From: Hermatobates lingyangjiaoensis
Lineage: Eukaryota; Arthropoda; Insecta; Hemiptera; Hermatobatidae
DNA length: 64,000 bases
Assembly (NCBI GenBank): GCA_026182355.1
Contig: JAPFBL010000376.1
Span: 243,712-307,711 of the forward strand
Direction of reading: 5' to 3'
A program made the translations under genes and the position numbers. Shown in pieces: positions 1 through 9,223 of this stretch (position 1 is its first letter; each line of letters opens with the position of its first letter). Under the pieces are notes generated by a model. It made no database searches, was not told where the DNA came from, and was given only the letters and a program-made list of their open reading frames with translations.

Positions 1-6
1 GTGAGT
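1..6 (+). other. gcl: Possible 5' splice donor of the upstream gcl exon
   Basis: The window opens with GTGAGT, a consensus donor. The next coding exon begins at 723 with one base that completes a split codon, so an exon ending at base 0 in the matching phase would fit. The preceding exon is outside the window and cannot be checked. Confidence 0.45.
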
Positions 7-466
7 TTTCTTGTTTATTTCTACCATGAATTTGTTATGATTTCTAGACAATGCGAATATAATGTGTAGGAAATTATATTAGTATAATTTTCTATTATAA
101 ACAGTATTCAGGTACTTAACATAATTTTTTCAATAAAGATGATGAAAAGAAGTAAAAAGGCCAAAAAGTTATTTCTGACTTTAAAATTAGCCTGATGATG
201 CACTTGGCATTGATAAAACTCCCTTTGGGTTGTTGGGAAACATGCTTACGAAAATGATATATGCATAAATATCTAGTTATTGTTAACTACGTCGGATTCG
301 GTCCTTTTAAATATCTCTGAGTTGGAATCAGATGTTCAGAGTCATTACTCTTCAACCTTGATTAATACTGTATCTATATTCACTGAAGTGTTCATTTCCT
401 GATGAACGTGACTTTTTTCATCTTGATAAGTGATAATCAGTATGGAATAATTTAATGAATTCATGA

Positions 467-704
467 TTCTGAGGTAAAATGGATAAACCAACAAAAGTCT
501 CCACACAAATGAAGTTTTATTCAACGCGTTTCGAACACTCTGTGTTCATCATCAGGAAGACACCAAGGATGTGGTACTGACGGGTTGGTCCGCACGCGTT
601 GAATAAAACTTCATTTGTGTGGAGACTTTTGTTGGTTTATCCATTTTACCTCAGAATGAGTAAATACCACACAATTACGGATTGCACAACTGATGAATTC
701 ATGA
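467..704 (-). mobile_element. Family A foldback element inside gcl intron
   Basis: The arms 466-528 and 595-657 are a perfect 63-bp inverted repeat around a 66-base loop. The whole is flanked by a 12-bp duplication at 455-466 and 693-704 that contains GAATTC. The right side carries an extra 35-base tail (GAGTAAATACCACACAATTA and on) that is absent on the left, so the element is asymmetric. The same tail recurs at 42.9, 44.15, 35.3, 57.5 and 58.5 kb. The loop holds a hammerhead-like core on the minus strand. The duplication implies insertion by a retro- or transposition event, and no coding capacity is seen. Confidence 0.8.
520..558 (-). ncRNA. Hammerhead-like ribozyme core, family A
   Basis: Read on the minus strand: stem I 5' half UUC, then CUGAUGA, one extra U, stem II GAACAC closed by AGA with GUGUUC, GAA, self-complementary ACGCGU, H17 U, then GAA pairing back to UUC. 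Every conserved core base of the hammerhead (C3 to A9, G12 to A14, U16.1) is present. The extra nucleotide after A9 is unusual, but a comparable insertion is known in a viroid hammerhead. Self-cleavage is not demonstrated. Confidence 0.7.
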
Positions 705-722
705 CTGTTTACTATCTTGCAG

Positions 723-889
723 GCCAGAATTGATGCTGAAAATAGTAAGCCATAAAGATCTATGCGTCATTCAGACAGAAATGTTTCTTTATCTACTACT
801 CAGGATGTGGATCTACGTTCGATGCAATCCTTCTTGGGATTTAGCTAACTCTTCTGAAGATGTAGAAAATTATTTTAGAAATAGAAGTG
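723..889 (+). CDS. gcl: germ cell-less (GMCL1-like), BACK-region exon, partial gene
   Basis: First of four exons of a germ cell-less homologue; the 5' half of the gene lies upstream of the window. The acceptor is TTGCAG before 723 and the donor GTGAGT is at 890. Reading from 724 (723 completes a split codon) gives PELMLKIVSHKDLCVIQTEM and then an LLLRMWIYV segment with NPSW. This matches the GMCL1 stretch after the BTB domain, where family members read LMLTMISSSDL, VMQVEMDVY and LKKWMFLQLVPSW. Family knowledge: Gcl is a BTB/BACK adaptor for Cullin-3 ubiquitin ligase at the nuclear envelope, needed for germ-cell formation in Drosophila. The four exons encode 262 residues, about half of the usual length near 500. 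The exon ends one base into a codon, and the next exon supplies AG to give Glu. No frameshift or internal stop is visible, so the gene looks intact here. Confidence 0.86.
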
Positions 890-2090
890 GTGAGTTACAT
901 GAATTGTTTTTTTTTTTAGTTTAATTGTTAAAATTTTTGCTTAATTTAGATCAAACAGCTGATTTTATTTAGTCGAATAATGTGTCCAATTTCTTACGTC
1001 TTGTCCCTATAGTATGGAAAAAAGGATTGGTAAAGGGTGAGGAGCATCTAAATAATGTGGGCTAGACTCTTTGATTCCCAAGTACGATGTCATGATGTTG
1101 GACAATTGGGATGAGAGAATCATATAAGATGAGTCTACTTCTAAGGAATGGACTATAAGAGATCACTATACCATTTTTCTGACTTGTAGAGTTAGTAGAG
1201 GACTTATGCGTTCTGTGTATCGTTTGAATATGACTCGAAAATCGCATCCTGGGGCGCATCCTTATACACGAAGACATCCAGCAGAGCTGAGTAGACTCTC
1301 TGATTGTAGGTAGGTGTCTCTCTGCTAAATCTTCTCCGTGCCGCTGGACAGCAGGAATGGTTGTTAGTACCGAAAGTTGTTAGCTTATGATGGAAAGGTG
1401 GACATTGAAGACTATCGGTACTAGGAAGATGATCCTGGTCTCAAGTACTTCATTTTGGTTTGTAGTGGATGTTTGGGTGAACGTTTGGTTAAATCTCCCG
1501 TTTTCCGAGCTTCTTCTCTTGATGTGCGAGAAGCAGTATGTTCTCTCGTGTTGCTGTACATGAAAACATACTGCCATGAATAATGATATTGTATTAAATA
1601 TCATTAGTACATTAAAAGAAATTTAATGGTAAACTGACTATGTTATGGTAAAAGATTTGTTAAAGTTAATAACAAACCCATATTAAATTACAATAATTGT
1701 CTTCAATATCAATCTGAAAATAACATTTCTGGTACCTCGATGTATCCAATTGAACAAAGTAGGTGGAAATATTAGAAGTTGGTCATAGAAATGAGAGTCA
1801 AAATGTAAACTAACAGGTTATAAAGCAAACCTTATCTATTATGAAGTGGTTTATAAATAAGAGGTCCGTAGACTCCCTTCTCTCCCCAAAAGGAGTTCTG
1901 ATTAAAATGGAAATAGCACCATTAGATTCCTCGGAAAAAGTTACATAAGTTGAATCAACAAATTTTTTTCCTATACAACAGTTACGATAGTAACTAATAC
2001 AACAGTTCCTTGTATAAATTTTCTGTAGGGAAAACATACACATACATACAGACAGTCATCTATGTATATACTTCACTTAATAAAACGAAA
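890..2090. other. gcl intron, no recognised content
   Basis: This is the first 1.2 kb of the large gcl intron (890-3944). A moderately GC stretch at about 1040-1380 may be a decayed repeat, but I find no recognisable protein or terminal repeats. The short open frames on the minus strand show no family motif. Confidence 0.5.
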
Positions 2091-2340
2091 CACGATCCAA
2101 ACTGGACACAATACGAGTTCAAAATTCAAGAAGAGTAACACACAGAGTAAGGAAACACACTTACAGACTCAAATTTTCGGGTAATCCGTCTTCAGGAGAA
2201 AAGAGAAAGGGAGACCAAGCACATTGTAGACGCAACGGCTAGTGACCCAGCCGTGAAGGCGGATTACCCGAAAATTTGAGTCTGTAAGTGTGTTTCCTTA
2301 TTCTGTGTGTTACTCTTCTTGAATTTTGAACTCGTGTGTA
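2085..2340. repeat. Family C foldback (PLE terminal-repeat-like) with (TA)n edge
   Basis: Inverted arms lie at about 2112-2195 and 2255-2333. Each contains a GAAAATTTGAG motif next to a pyrimidine-rich run, and the loop carries CCAAGCACATTGTAGACGCA. Related copies lie at 2918-3228, 16012-16110 and 26104-26297. The family is clearly related to family D, with the same pyrimidine-CTGAAGACGG core. A (TA)n tract follows at 2338-2361. Confidence 0.7.
2168..2198 (-). ncRNA. Hammerhead-like core, family C
   Basis: On the minus strand: CUC, CUGAAGA, C, a weak GG/CC stem II, then GAA, AAUU, H17 U, and GAG pairing with CUC. Stem II has only two pairs plus an extra C, so this is a weaker case than families A, B, D or E. 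Confidence 0.45.
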
Positions 2341-2375
2341 TATATATATATATATATATATAAAAAGATTTCACA

Positions 2376-2614
2376 TAAACACGTGAAATAACAATCAATG
2401 ATCAAACCACAATAAGAAATGGGAAAACAAGACTAAGATCTTTCAACCGTAACAAGCGGTCTTCGTCAGAGTCAAAAACCCAACTGATGGGTTTTTGATG
2501 GGATTTTTACTGCCAACTGATGGCAGTTGGATTTTTGACTCTGATGAAGACCGCTTGTTACGGTTGAAAGATCTTAGTCTTGTTTTCCCGTTTCTTATTG
2601 TGGTTTGATCATAT
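2376..2614. repeat. Family B foldback (PLE-linked)
   Basis: Arms of about 85-90 bases (about 2398-2485 and 2535-2613) are inverted copies of the sequence that starts GATCAAACCACAATAAGAAA. One side has a tail with CACGTGAAATAACAATCAAT, and the loop contains short internal duplications of CAACTGATGG. Each arm carries the family B ribozyme-like core; the right core at 2537-2580 reads CTGATGA. At least nine other copies occur in the window. Confidence 0.75.
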
Positions 2615-2619
2615 ATATA

Positions 2620-2865
2620 TAAATATTAAAGGTTTTTATTTTAAAGGTTTTAAAATAAAACCGAAACGTCTGCAATGAGAGTTTGATTATTGAACCTAGA
2701 AAATTTGACCGAATCCCGATTAGATAACACACCTATAAATATTGATAAAAGTATGGACCGTGGAATATAAACAAAACTAAAGTTTATCGGGACTCGGTCA
2801 GTTCTTCAGGTACAAATTAAATTTCGGTTTTTATTTAAAACCGTTTTCATAGGCAGAAGTATAAA
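2620..2865. repeat. Family H PLE-like terminal-repeat fragments
   Basis: The sequence contains GGTTTTAAAATAAAACC followed by GAAACGTC, and downstream AACCTAGAAAATTTGACCGA and CCCGATTAG. An inverted relative follows at about 2790-2865. Related copies occur at about 26,615-26,775, 30,975-31,130, 34,850-34,935 and 52,207-52,320. The hairpin plus GAAACGUC resembles the 3' half of a hammerhead, but the 5' box reads CTATGAA rather than CTGANGA, so activity looks unlikely. Confidence 0.5.
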
Positions 2866-2917
2866 AATAAAAACTAAGTATCACATTACAAATTATTTTA
2901 AAAAGAAAAAAATTGAA

Positions 2918-3230
2918 GATAGATAGCACACAAAGTAAAGAAACACACTTACAAACTCAAATTTTCGAGCAATCCGTCTTCAGGAGAAAAGAGAAAGGGA
3001 CTTCTACGTATTAGAAAGTCTGCGTATTAGCGCTAATCCCGCTAATCCTTGAAAAGACCAAGCACGTTGTAGACGCAACGGCTGGTAACCCAAGTATCCA
3101 ACGGTTAACGTTGCGTGTACAACGTGCTTGGTCTCCTTTTCTCTTTTCTCCTGAAGATGGATTGCCCGAAAATTTGAAATTGTAAGTGTGTTCCTTTAGT
3201 TTGAGTGCTACCTATCTTCAATTTTGAACT
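2918..3230. repeat. Family C foldback, long-loop copy
   Basis: Arms are at about 2918-3000 and 3140-3228. The loop repeats CCAAGCACGTTGTAGACGCA in both orientations. The copy is diverged from the 2.1-kb copy but has the same order of blocks. Confidence 0.65.
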
Positions 3231-3260
3231 GTTATTATATGCAGATCATTATGTTATAAG

Positions 3261-3440
3261 AAGATCATCTTTACTTAAAGTTCTAATCCTTAGTTACGAT
3301 TTTGAAAAAACCATATTTACTTAAGGTTCTGAAATAGATTATCTTTACTTAAGATCATCTTTACTTAAAGCTCTAATCCTTAGTTACGATTTTGAAATAG
3401 ACCATATTTACTTGAGGTTCCGAAATGATCATTTTTATTT
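3261..3440. repeat. 90-bp tandem duplication
   Basis: Two units start at 3261 and 3351 and share AAGATCATCTTTACTTAAAG, then a CTAATCCTTAGTTACG block. Shorter TTTACTTAAG-type pieces repeat inside each unit. Confidence 0.7.
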
Positions 3441-3944
3441 GTGTTTCTGATCTTTGCGTGAGGTTGTTTAGTAAATAATCTTTAGTTGAGGTTTGAGATA
3501 GATACTCAATACTTAAAGTAGGCAATAATCATAGTAGATCATTAAATAACAAAAGTTTTACATCCCACGCCTTTGATCCTTCCAAATTGCTCTTATGCCG
3601 TCAACACATTAAAGACTTGCAGTTCATTAGATATCGAGATTATGACTTCACATGTTACCCCTTTTTTTTATTTTATCTATCACAAATATCACTAAACACC
3701 TGACACTAATGTAAATATCTTGAGTTAGGATAATAAAACCACGGATACCATTTAGATTTAAAAATAACTGTGTTTTTAGTTTTCCACCAGGATAACTAGG
3801 TGACAAATCACAAGTAACGATTAAATAACAATGTTACCAAAAATGTGCTGTTTTTGATGTATTATGCTTTTTTTTATTTAAAACAATTAATAATAAATTT
3901 ATTTTAAAGTTCTTTAATGAATAATAATGAAAATTTATTTGTAG

Positions 3945-4152
3945 AGGACACTTCAAAATCATTTTTAGAAAGTGATGAAGGAAAAGAATACAGAGAGGTT
4001 TTTGATTATTTAAGATTTGAACATTTATTGGACCATATAAGTGATATTTCAACTTTAACCCGTGATAAGGTTTTACCTGATGAATGGCTTCTCAAAGCGT
4101 ACAAAACAAATTGGGTCAACTTTCTTCGCTTCGTAACCACTGATGAAACAGG
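3945..4152 (+). CDS. gcl: germ cell-less (GMCL1-like), second exon in window
   Basis: The acceptor is TTTGTAG at 3938-3944 and the donor is GGTAAC with GT at 4153. The phase is correct: the previous exon leaves G, and this one starts AG. The protein contains FLESDEGKEYREVFDYLRF, then EHLLDH, a DKVLPDEWL motif and YKTNWVNFLRF. These line up with GMCL1 segments FLETEQGKPFVSVFRHLRL, DAVVPSEWL and YKQQWFAML, in the same order. The exon ends with two bases of a Gly codon. An ATG at 3917 lies in the same frame but upstream of the acceptor, so it is probably not a start. Confidence 0.88.
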
Positions 4153-4245
4153 GTAACATTACATTAATTTTTTTTCTTAATTATAGCAAATTATTAAAAA
4201 AACAATAAATAACATTTGTATATAATTTTTTTTAATTTATTATAG

Positions 4246-4458
4246 AGCTGAAGAAATATCTGAAGAAGATTTTTATAAAAAAAGTTTTCGTCTTGGCAAA
4301 ATGGTTGTATCATCTGAAGGCGATACCTGGAAATGGAATTGTTTTTGTTTTGGAATTGAATTAGTATGGAGTATGGAAAAATCTAGTATTTGTGTTCAGA
4401 GGGTTAAAGGACCTCTTGAACCTGACAATTCGGCCCTGAGTCGAAAAATATTTTTAAT
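4246..4458 (+). CDS. gcl: germ cell-less (GMCL1-like), third exon in window
   Basis: This exon follows a short 93-base intron (4153-4245) ending TTATTATAG, and the donor is GTAAGT at 4459. It encodes AEEISEEDFYKKSFRLGK, then DTWKWNCFCFGIELVW and a CVQRVKGPLEP stretch. These match GMCL1 positions INKEELEGNSMRCGRKL, YCWRWTGFNFGFDLL and IIFKRNTLNQP. The W-x-W pair followed by an FGI/FGF core is the conserved C-terminal domain of the family. The exon ends with AT, which is completed to ATG by the G at 5975. Confidence 0.88.
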
Positions 4459-4529
4459 GTAAGTTATTAGTACTTTTTTTTTATTATAGTATACTATTAT
4501 CTACAATGTGTATTCATAAATGGTAAGGT

Positions 4530-4841
4530 AAGATTAACCACTGGATGTGCCAGGTATTAACAGGCCATGGGGATTTCAAGTCATACCTCCACAGGTTTAA
4601 AAGAACTGATGATCCGACATGTACCTGTGGAAGGGGTCCTGAGTCAGTGAGGCATTTATTGGAGTAGTGCCCTATCTTTGACAGGCAGAGGTTTAGGTTG
4701 GAAGTCCAGTCGGGACTATTTGTAGAACAAATATATCGACAATTGATAAAGGAAGACAACCTAAAGTGGTTCCTGGAATTCATACACGAAATTGGCCAAA
4801 AGAAGAAAGTGAACGCACTACGCCGTGATGAGCAATGCTAA
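4530..4841 (+). pseudogene. C-terminus of LINE ORF2 (R1-like), one in-frame stop
   Basis: The frame reads INHWMCQVLTGHGDFKSYL, then HRFKRTDDPTCTCGRGPESV, RHLLE, a TAG stop, then CPIFDRQRFRLE, and ends EQC at TAA 4839-4841. The QVLTGHG..F..YL segment and the CxCG..ES..H.L...CP pattern are the conserved C-terminal region of R1-type elements. The TAG stands where a Gln/Glu-type codon is expected. This is a dead 5'-truncated copy. The first two codons overlap the target duplication, so the true element sequence starts at 4536. Confidence 0.78.
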
Positions 4842-5149
4842 TGTCATAGATGTAATTTACCCAGGCATAGATCATGACCTATCTAAAAGGGCAAGGCTCA
4901 TCTTCTTGGCTTAAAGCCAACAATTGTAAATAGGCGTATTAGTCTTTTTGTGTGATGTGGTGTCGTGGGACCCGCCTCCGCGAGGTCTACCTTGGGCACT
5001 TGGGGGACTTCAGCGCGGCCTTGCTTCGGTAAGGCTGTAGTGGACTCCCTCAAGTGGCGAAAGGGTCTCACGTAAAAAAGCATCGATCTGTAGTGCTTTG
5101 TATCATGGAGTGGCCGAAAGGTTGAGATACATGAATACAAATCAAGACG
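4536..5149 (+). mobile_element. 5'-truncated R1-like non-LTR retrotransposon in gcl intron
   Basis: The insertion is bounded by a 14-bp target duplication, GGTAAGGTAAGATT, at 4522-4535 and 5150-5163. It contains the end of an ORF2-like protein followed by a GC-rich 3' UTR (4842-5149) and has no poly(A). 5' truncation with a target duplication is typical of target-primed reverse transcription. A related 3' UTR lies at 10,384-10,600. Confidence 0.82.
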
Positions 5150-5533
5150 GGTAAGGTAAGATTTTTAATGTCTTATGCGTTAACTTGTGTATTTTTGTAA
5201 TTATTTGTTTAAATTAAAAAAAAACGGCTCCATTTGAGTCAAATAGCTGCACCGTTTTATATTCAATTTATAAAGTTTGTTTAAAATACGATATAACCTC
5301 TGGATTTGATAGTGCTGCTGTGGTGGTCCAACTCGATATCGTTACTAAGCTCAGTGTTATATCAATATGTTATGACGGTAAACTTGATTCAGTTACCTCT
5401 AAGACTGTCAGTTCTATTTTATTTTTTACAGTTTTCTTATCCCGTCCACATATATTCTGTACTATTTAACTTTAACCAGGTTTGGTTCACCGTCATACGA
5501 TTCACAACAAAATATTTTAATCCAAAGTCTCTT

Positions 5534-5770
5534 TTGTATTTCTAGACATCTTCAGAGCTACATCAATACAGTATTAATTATAAAAACATGAAAAAGTTTC
5601 GTAATTTAGTAATTTTATTATAATTATGTATATATTTATATAACTATTATTTATATAAATACTTTTCTTCTTCTCGGAATTTAGTCAGTGTTAATTATTT
5701 GAAATCACCTTTTTGCCAACGTTTCGTCTTTATTTTAACACATCCTCAGAGCTAGAACCCAAAAACAATG
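5534..5770 (-). repeat. Family I PLE-like fragments
   Basis: On the minus strand, 5708-5755 reads CTGAGGA, a U, a loose hairpin, GAC, then GAAACGTTGGC. GCU before the box can pair with GGC after H17. A second, more degraded CTGAAGATG block lies at about 5545. This looks like the terminal-repeat remnant of another PLE family in the last gcl intron. Confidence 0.45.
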
Positions 5771-5974
5771 GACATTTATGTTATCTGCAACACATTCATC
5801 ATAAAAATTAAAAAAATCTTTGTCTATAAAACAAAAGAAATTTAATTTTGTGTTATAATTTCCAACCTACATAAAAAAAAAATAATTTCAATACACGAGG
5901 AATTTCATACGTGTGTGCATTTTTATTTAATGTTTATACTTTTCAATGGATATATTAATAGTATTTTATTTTAG

Positions 5975-6176
5975 GGTTAGTATCGTGTCTTTGAATGATC
6001 TAAGGCAAGTTGTGAAGAAAGTTTCATCTAAAATTCATGGACTGAGATTAAGAGAAAATGAAGAGGCTAAATTGCTAGAAGTTAACTCATTGTTGGTTTA
6101 TCCTCTTTATTTGCAAGCCAATGTACTTGTATCTCCTTGTACTTTTGATGACGATCTCTCTCAGTGTGGTGTGTAA
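5975..6176 (+). CDS. gcl: germ cell-less (GMCL1-like), terminal coding exon
   Basis: The acceptor is TTATTTTAG before 5975 and the TAA stop is at 6174-6176. The protein runs VSIVSLNDLRQVVKKV, then LRLRENEEAKLLEVNSLLV, then YPLYLQANVLVSP. GMCL1 ends similarly, with LTLEKDQEQVVMNLDSRLL followed by FPLYICCNFLYISP, and this copy stops about 13 residues after that motif. The preceding intron (4459-5974) is enlarged by a LINE insertion and by PLE-like fragments. The 3' UTR probably runs to the AATAAA near 6611. Confidence 0.87.
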
Positions 6177-6610
6177 ATATCATTAAGGGATAATTCATTA
6201 AGGGGACTTCATTCCTGTTCTGAAAAACATTAACAAAGTGAATGAACTGCATTTTTATGTACATATGATATAAAAAAAGAAATCATTATTTTGATGTTTG
6301 GTAGGTCATTCATAAATGATCTATTTTCAGTACTTTTGTCAAAATGATATAATTTTGTTAATTGTATTAAATGTTTAAGAAAAGTAGAATTATTAATTTC
6401 GTTGAAGTATTTTAAACCCATTTCTTAATGTCTACATGTAAGAGAGTTAGTACTTTAAGACTGTTTTATGTGTTCAACTGATTTTGTTATTTTATTTTAA
6501 AAATATATTTATAATGGTTTATTTTATTATTTGTATTATTGAATAATTGTTTTTCTTTAATTTTAATATTTTTAAAACAGGCCTTATTGAGAGAAAGTCA
6601 TTTGATTAAT

Positions 6611-6616
6611 AATAAA
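6611..6616 (+). promoter_or_regulatory. Candidate polyadenylation signal for gcl
   Basis: An AATAAA lies 435 bases after the gcl stop codon, within AT-rich sequence with no other gene in between. It is the first clean hexamer noticed downstream, but its use is inferred only. Confidence 0.4.
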
Positions 6617-6719
6617 TGCAATTCCAATTTATGTATATTCGCATTTAGATGACTGTAAAGATTTATTAAGGTAGAACCAACATTTTGTGAAAAAAAATGA
6701 CTATTGGGTTTTATGAGTG

Positions 6720-6755
6720 AGAAAAAATCTGGATTGGTTTACACTCAACTTATTA
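6720..6755 (-). repeat. Dispersed ~35-bp 'GAGTGTAGGCCACTCC' motif, copy 1
   Basis: This is a diverged copy of a short motif whose best versions read AGTTGAGTGTAGGCCACTCC followed by AGATTTTT. Other copies lie at about 14,236, 30,065, 36,937, 51,105 and 58,052. No family was recognised. Confidence 0.55.
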
Positions 6756-7314
6756 GATTGCGTTAGTAGATAATACTGTCATGCTTATGTTGACGTTTAT
6801 GTGTGCCTGAGCTTTCCTACCATACCACTTCTAAATCTAGTTAGGTTACCATTGAACGATTTGCCATTTTTACCGTCCCATGTTCCATATGGCAACCGCC
6901 TGAAGTGTACGTTGCGAAGATGGGTAACTCAATGCTACAACGCGCTTCAGTTACATTGAAGCACAATTAAACAGACTAAAGCAAACCAGTGTAGCCTAAC
7001 CGTAACACACTATTACTACAACCGTCAATTAATCTAATATAATACCTAGGGCTTAGCAAAGTATGCCACTAAGCCTAAACAGATACCTAATGTTTCTAAT
7101 TTGAATCATACATGACATTACCTATTAATAAATACACACAAGACATCTAATATCTTAGCACAGGCGTTTTGTCATAATTCGAGAGATGATGTAAATCCAC
7201 ATTTACAACAGCTTCTAAGATTTTAGCTTAAACTAGATGTAAAAATCGAAATTAACCCATAATTTGTATTCATTACACATAAAATTAGTCAAATGGATTA
7301 GTTTGTTTTTGTTT

Positions 7315-7652
7315 TACAATGACCACACTTATAGACTTTTTCATCTGTTAGTGTCGTTTCTGGGGGCGGAAAGTGTGGCACCCATTTCATTAATGGGCGA
7401 GCCACATTAAGGGTGTTGGTTATACATTGGGAGTTCTGATTTTTGCCTAACTCAAGTGTATTTAGAGTAAGGATCTTTAATGAGTATCTGATATCGTACA
7501 GGCTCGTCTTCGATTGTGTAAAATTCTCTCCGAGGTTCGACTGTTCAGATTTATTTACTTTCCACGTGAATAAATCGGGTTCCGAGTGGGTATTAACCAT
7601 GAGCCTACCAGTTCAGAGGCAAGCACGCTAACCACTGAGCTAACCTGGCCCC
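7315..7652 (-). mobile_element. tRNA-derived SINE, near full length
   Basis: On the minus strand the head reads GGGGCCAGGTTAGCTCAGTG, with A-box TAGCTCAGTGG, followed by a GGTTAATACC B-box-like stretch 40-50 bases on. The body carries a block shared with other copies (ACTCAAGTGTATTTAGAGTA in + orientation). Related copies are at about 11,258 (+), 54,625 (+), and tail-only pieces at 36.2, 55.65 and 59.4 kb. It is presumed Pol III transcribed and mobilised by a LINE. Confidence 0.7.
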
Positions 7653-8156
7653 TACAAAAGGAATAGTAGAATGATATTCTACATACTTTTACCTCAAACA
7701 GAATTATGATCTCATTATCTACTAGTTTCGATAAAATTCTTAATATCTTCCTTAGGACTGAGCGGACTATATACAAAACCTAAACGGATAACTATTGTAT
7801 ATAACTTGATCCTATTGTGCTATTTATCTGATTTATTATATCGATAATGAAGTAACATCGTAAAGGAGTTACTGTACATATCAAACCTCTTATCTCTGGC
7901 GTTATGTCCCAATAGGAGTGATTCATATTCACATTTAAACACTTCTACGATCTAAGGCTTAAACTAGACACAAAATAATCGTAATTAATCCATAATTTAA
8001 ATTATTAATCATCATAATTAAATTAATAACGTATACAGGAGTATGAGTCGATTGATCCTTCTTTAAGGAGAACTTACTTATTAGCCAACACCTGCCCTTT
8101 GCATACCTGCAATTAAGCCCCGCGTTCATCAGTAAAGACGCGCCTGTAGAAAAAAA

Positions 8157-8410
8157 TCATCGTTGGATGCCGCCCTCACGCGACCTCAAGTACCTCCTAC
8201 ATGAGTGCAGCTTATCCATAGAAAGCTTCCATTGGATGGAAGGATAACTGTTCTGTAGAGGTGATACGCCAGGAAGTCGTGACCGGTTATAGACCGAAAG
8301 ACTGCAACAGTTACTAATCATGGATCCCTTCCAATGGGTCCACCGCCGGTGAAGTGCCTCACCTACTCGTGGAACCCACAGCCTGAAATAATAAACGATC
8401 AACAGAATTC
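8157..8410. other. Unrecognised GC-rich segment
   Basis: This is a locally GC-rich 250-base stretch between AT-rich flanks (CTCACGCGACC, CCACCGCCGGTGAAG). The minus frame is open for 81 codons, but I recognise no domain. It is likely part of an old retroelement. Confidence 0.3.
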
Positions 8411-8699
8411 ACCTTATAAGCTGCTACGACAAAAAAAGATATACCAAGTCTTTAAGTAGAACTGATTATTGTCACTGCGTCATGAGCTCACAACCCTTGC
8501 AATAAGTGGTGGCAATATCCATAAGGTGTAGATTTTTGTTTCATATTATTAATATAGAACATATTAATTTCCCATTTTATTTATAACACCTTACTTGATT
8601 CTTTTATTATTTAATTCCTCATTTCAAGTCCAGTAGTGTTTTCATTTTTATTATTAGTTTAAATAAAATATCTATTTGATGGTTCATTTGTTCGTTTAT

Positions 8700-8912
8700 T
8701 AAATTATCCATATTTACATACTTTTAGTTCCTCTGTTATAATAATTCGTTGGTCCTTTTTAACCTGCCTTTAATTGGTCCATTGAATTTTCTATATTGTC
8801 TGGTTCATATCCTTGTTTAGTTAAATAATTAGCATATTTTGATTTGTTTTCATTGTTTAAATAGTCTTTAAGTTGTTTTTTAAATCTTTTCTTTAAAGTC
8901 CTTCCTGTCTGT

Positions 8913-8914
<2 letters not shown>
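8700..8914 (-). pseudogene. PLE GIY-YIG endonuclease C-terminal fragment
   Basis: The minus frame emerges directly from a (TA)n tract as IYIGQTGRTLKKRFKK, then QLKDYLNNENKSKYANYL, then YEPDNIENSMDQL. IYIGQTGR is the second half of the GIY-YIG catalytic motif, and the SKYA..L...DNIENSM pattern is typical of Penelope endonucleases. After QLK the frame shifts: KKDQRIIITEELKVCKYG continues in another frame to a stop, matching the usual C-terminal end. All upstream parts (RT, linker, GIY) are missing and replaced by (TA)n. Confidence 0.8.

Positions 8915-8916
<2 letters not shown>

Positions 8917-8947
<31 letters not shown>
8917..8947. repeat. (TA)n microsatellite between PLE endonuclease fragment and family B palindrome
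   Basis: A pure alternating TA tract. It encodes the YIYIYI that runs into the endonuclease IYIG motif on the minus strand and abuts the palindrome at 8948. Confidence 0.95.
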
Positions 8948-8950
<3 letters not shown>

Positions 8951-9111
8951 CAAACCACAATAAGAAATGGGAAAACAAGACTAAGATCTTTCAACCGTAA
9001 CAAGCGGTCTTCGTCAGAGTCAAAAACCCGGGTTTTTGACTCTGACGAAGACCGCTTGTTACGGTTGAAAGATCTTAGTCTTGTTTTCCCATTTCTTATT
9101 GTGGTTTGATC
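8948..9111. repeat. Family B: perfect spacerless 2 x 82-bp palindrome
   Basis: The left arm 8948-9029 and right arm 9030-9111 are exact reverse complements with no spacer (centre CCC/GGG). A one-sided tail with TTCACGTGTTTGTGTGAAAT follows to 9147 before (TA)n resumes. Each arm contains a ribozyme-like core, so either transcript of the palindrome carries one. Perfect identity suggests a recent origin or gene-conversion-like correction. Confidence 0.95.
9038..9080 (+). ncRNA. Hammerhead-like ribozyme core, family B
   Basis: Stem I GACU, then CUGACGA, extra A, stem II GACCG / CGGUU with a CUUGUUA loop, GAA, self-complementary AGAUCU, H17 U, then AGUC pairing perfectly with GACU. The site would be CUU. 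The mirror copy lies at 8979-9021 on the minus strand. Cores of the same family appear at 2.5, 16.1-16.6, 49.1 and 50.2 kb. Confidence 0.72.
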
Positions 9112-9143
9112 ATTGATTGTTGTTTCACGTGTTTGTGTGAAAT

Positions 9144-9147
<4 letters not shown>

Positions 9148-9192
<45 letters not shown>
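9148..9192. repeat. (TA)n microsatellite
   Basis: About 22 TA units follow the family B tail. Confidence 0.95.
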
Positions 9193-9223
9193 AATTAAAT
9201 GAAACGATTCCACGAACTAAATA

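Noticed and set aside
2640..2690. Family H as a functional hammerhead
   Set aside because: The 3' half (hairpin plus GAAACGUC) fits, but the 5' box is CTATGAA in the copies that retain it, so the catalytic core is not met.
3917..3944. ATG at 3917 as the start of a separate small gene
   Set aside because: The frame matches the gcl exon, but the residues before 3945 lie in the intron's AT-rich end, directly before a good acceptor, and have no GMCL1 counterpart.
7443..7631. Open frame inside the SINE
   Set aside because: It overlaps a Pol III-type SINE, and no conserved protein was recognised.
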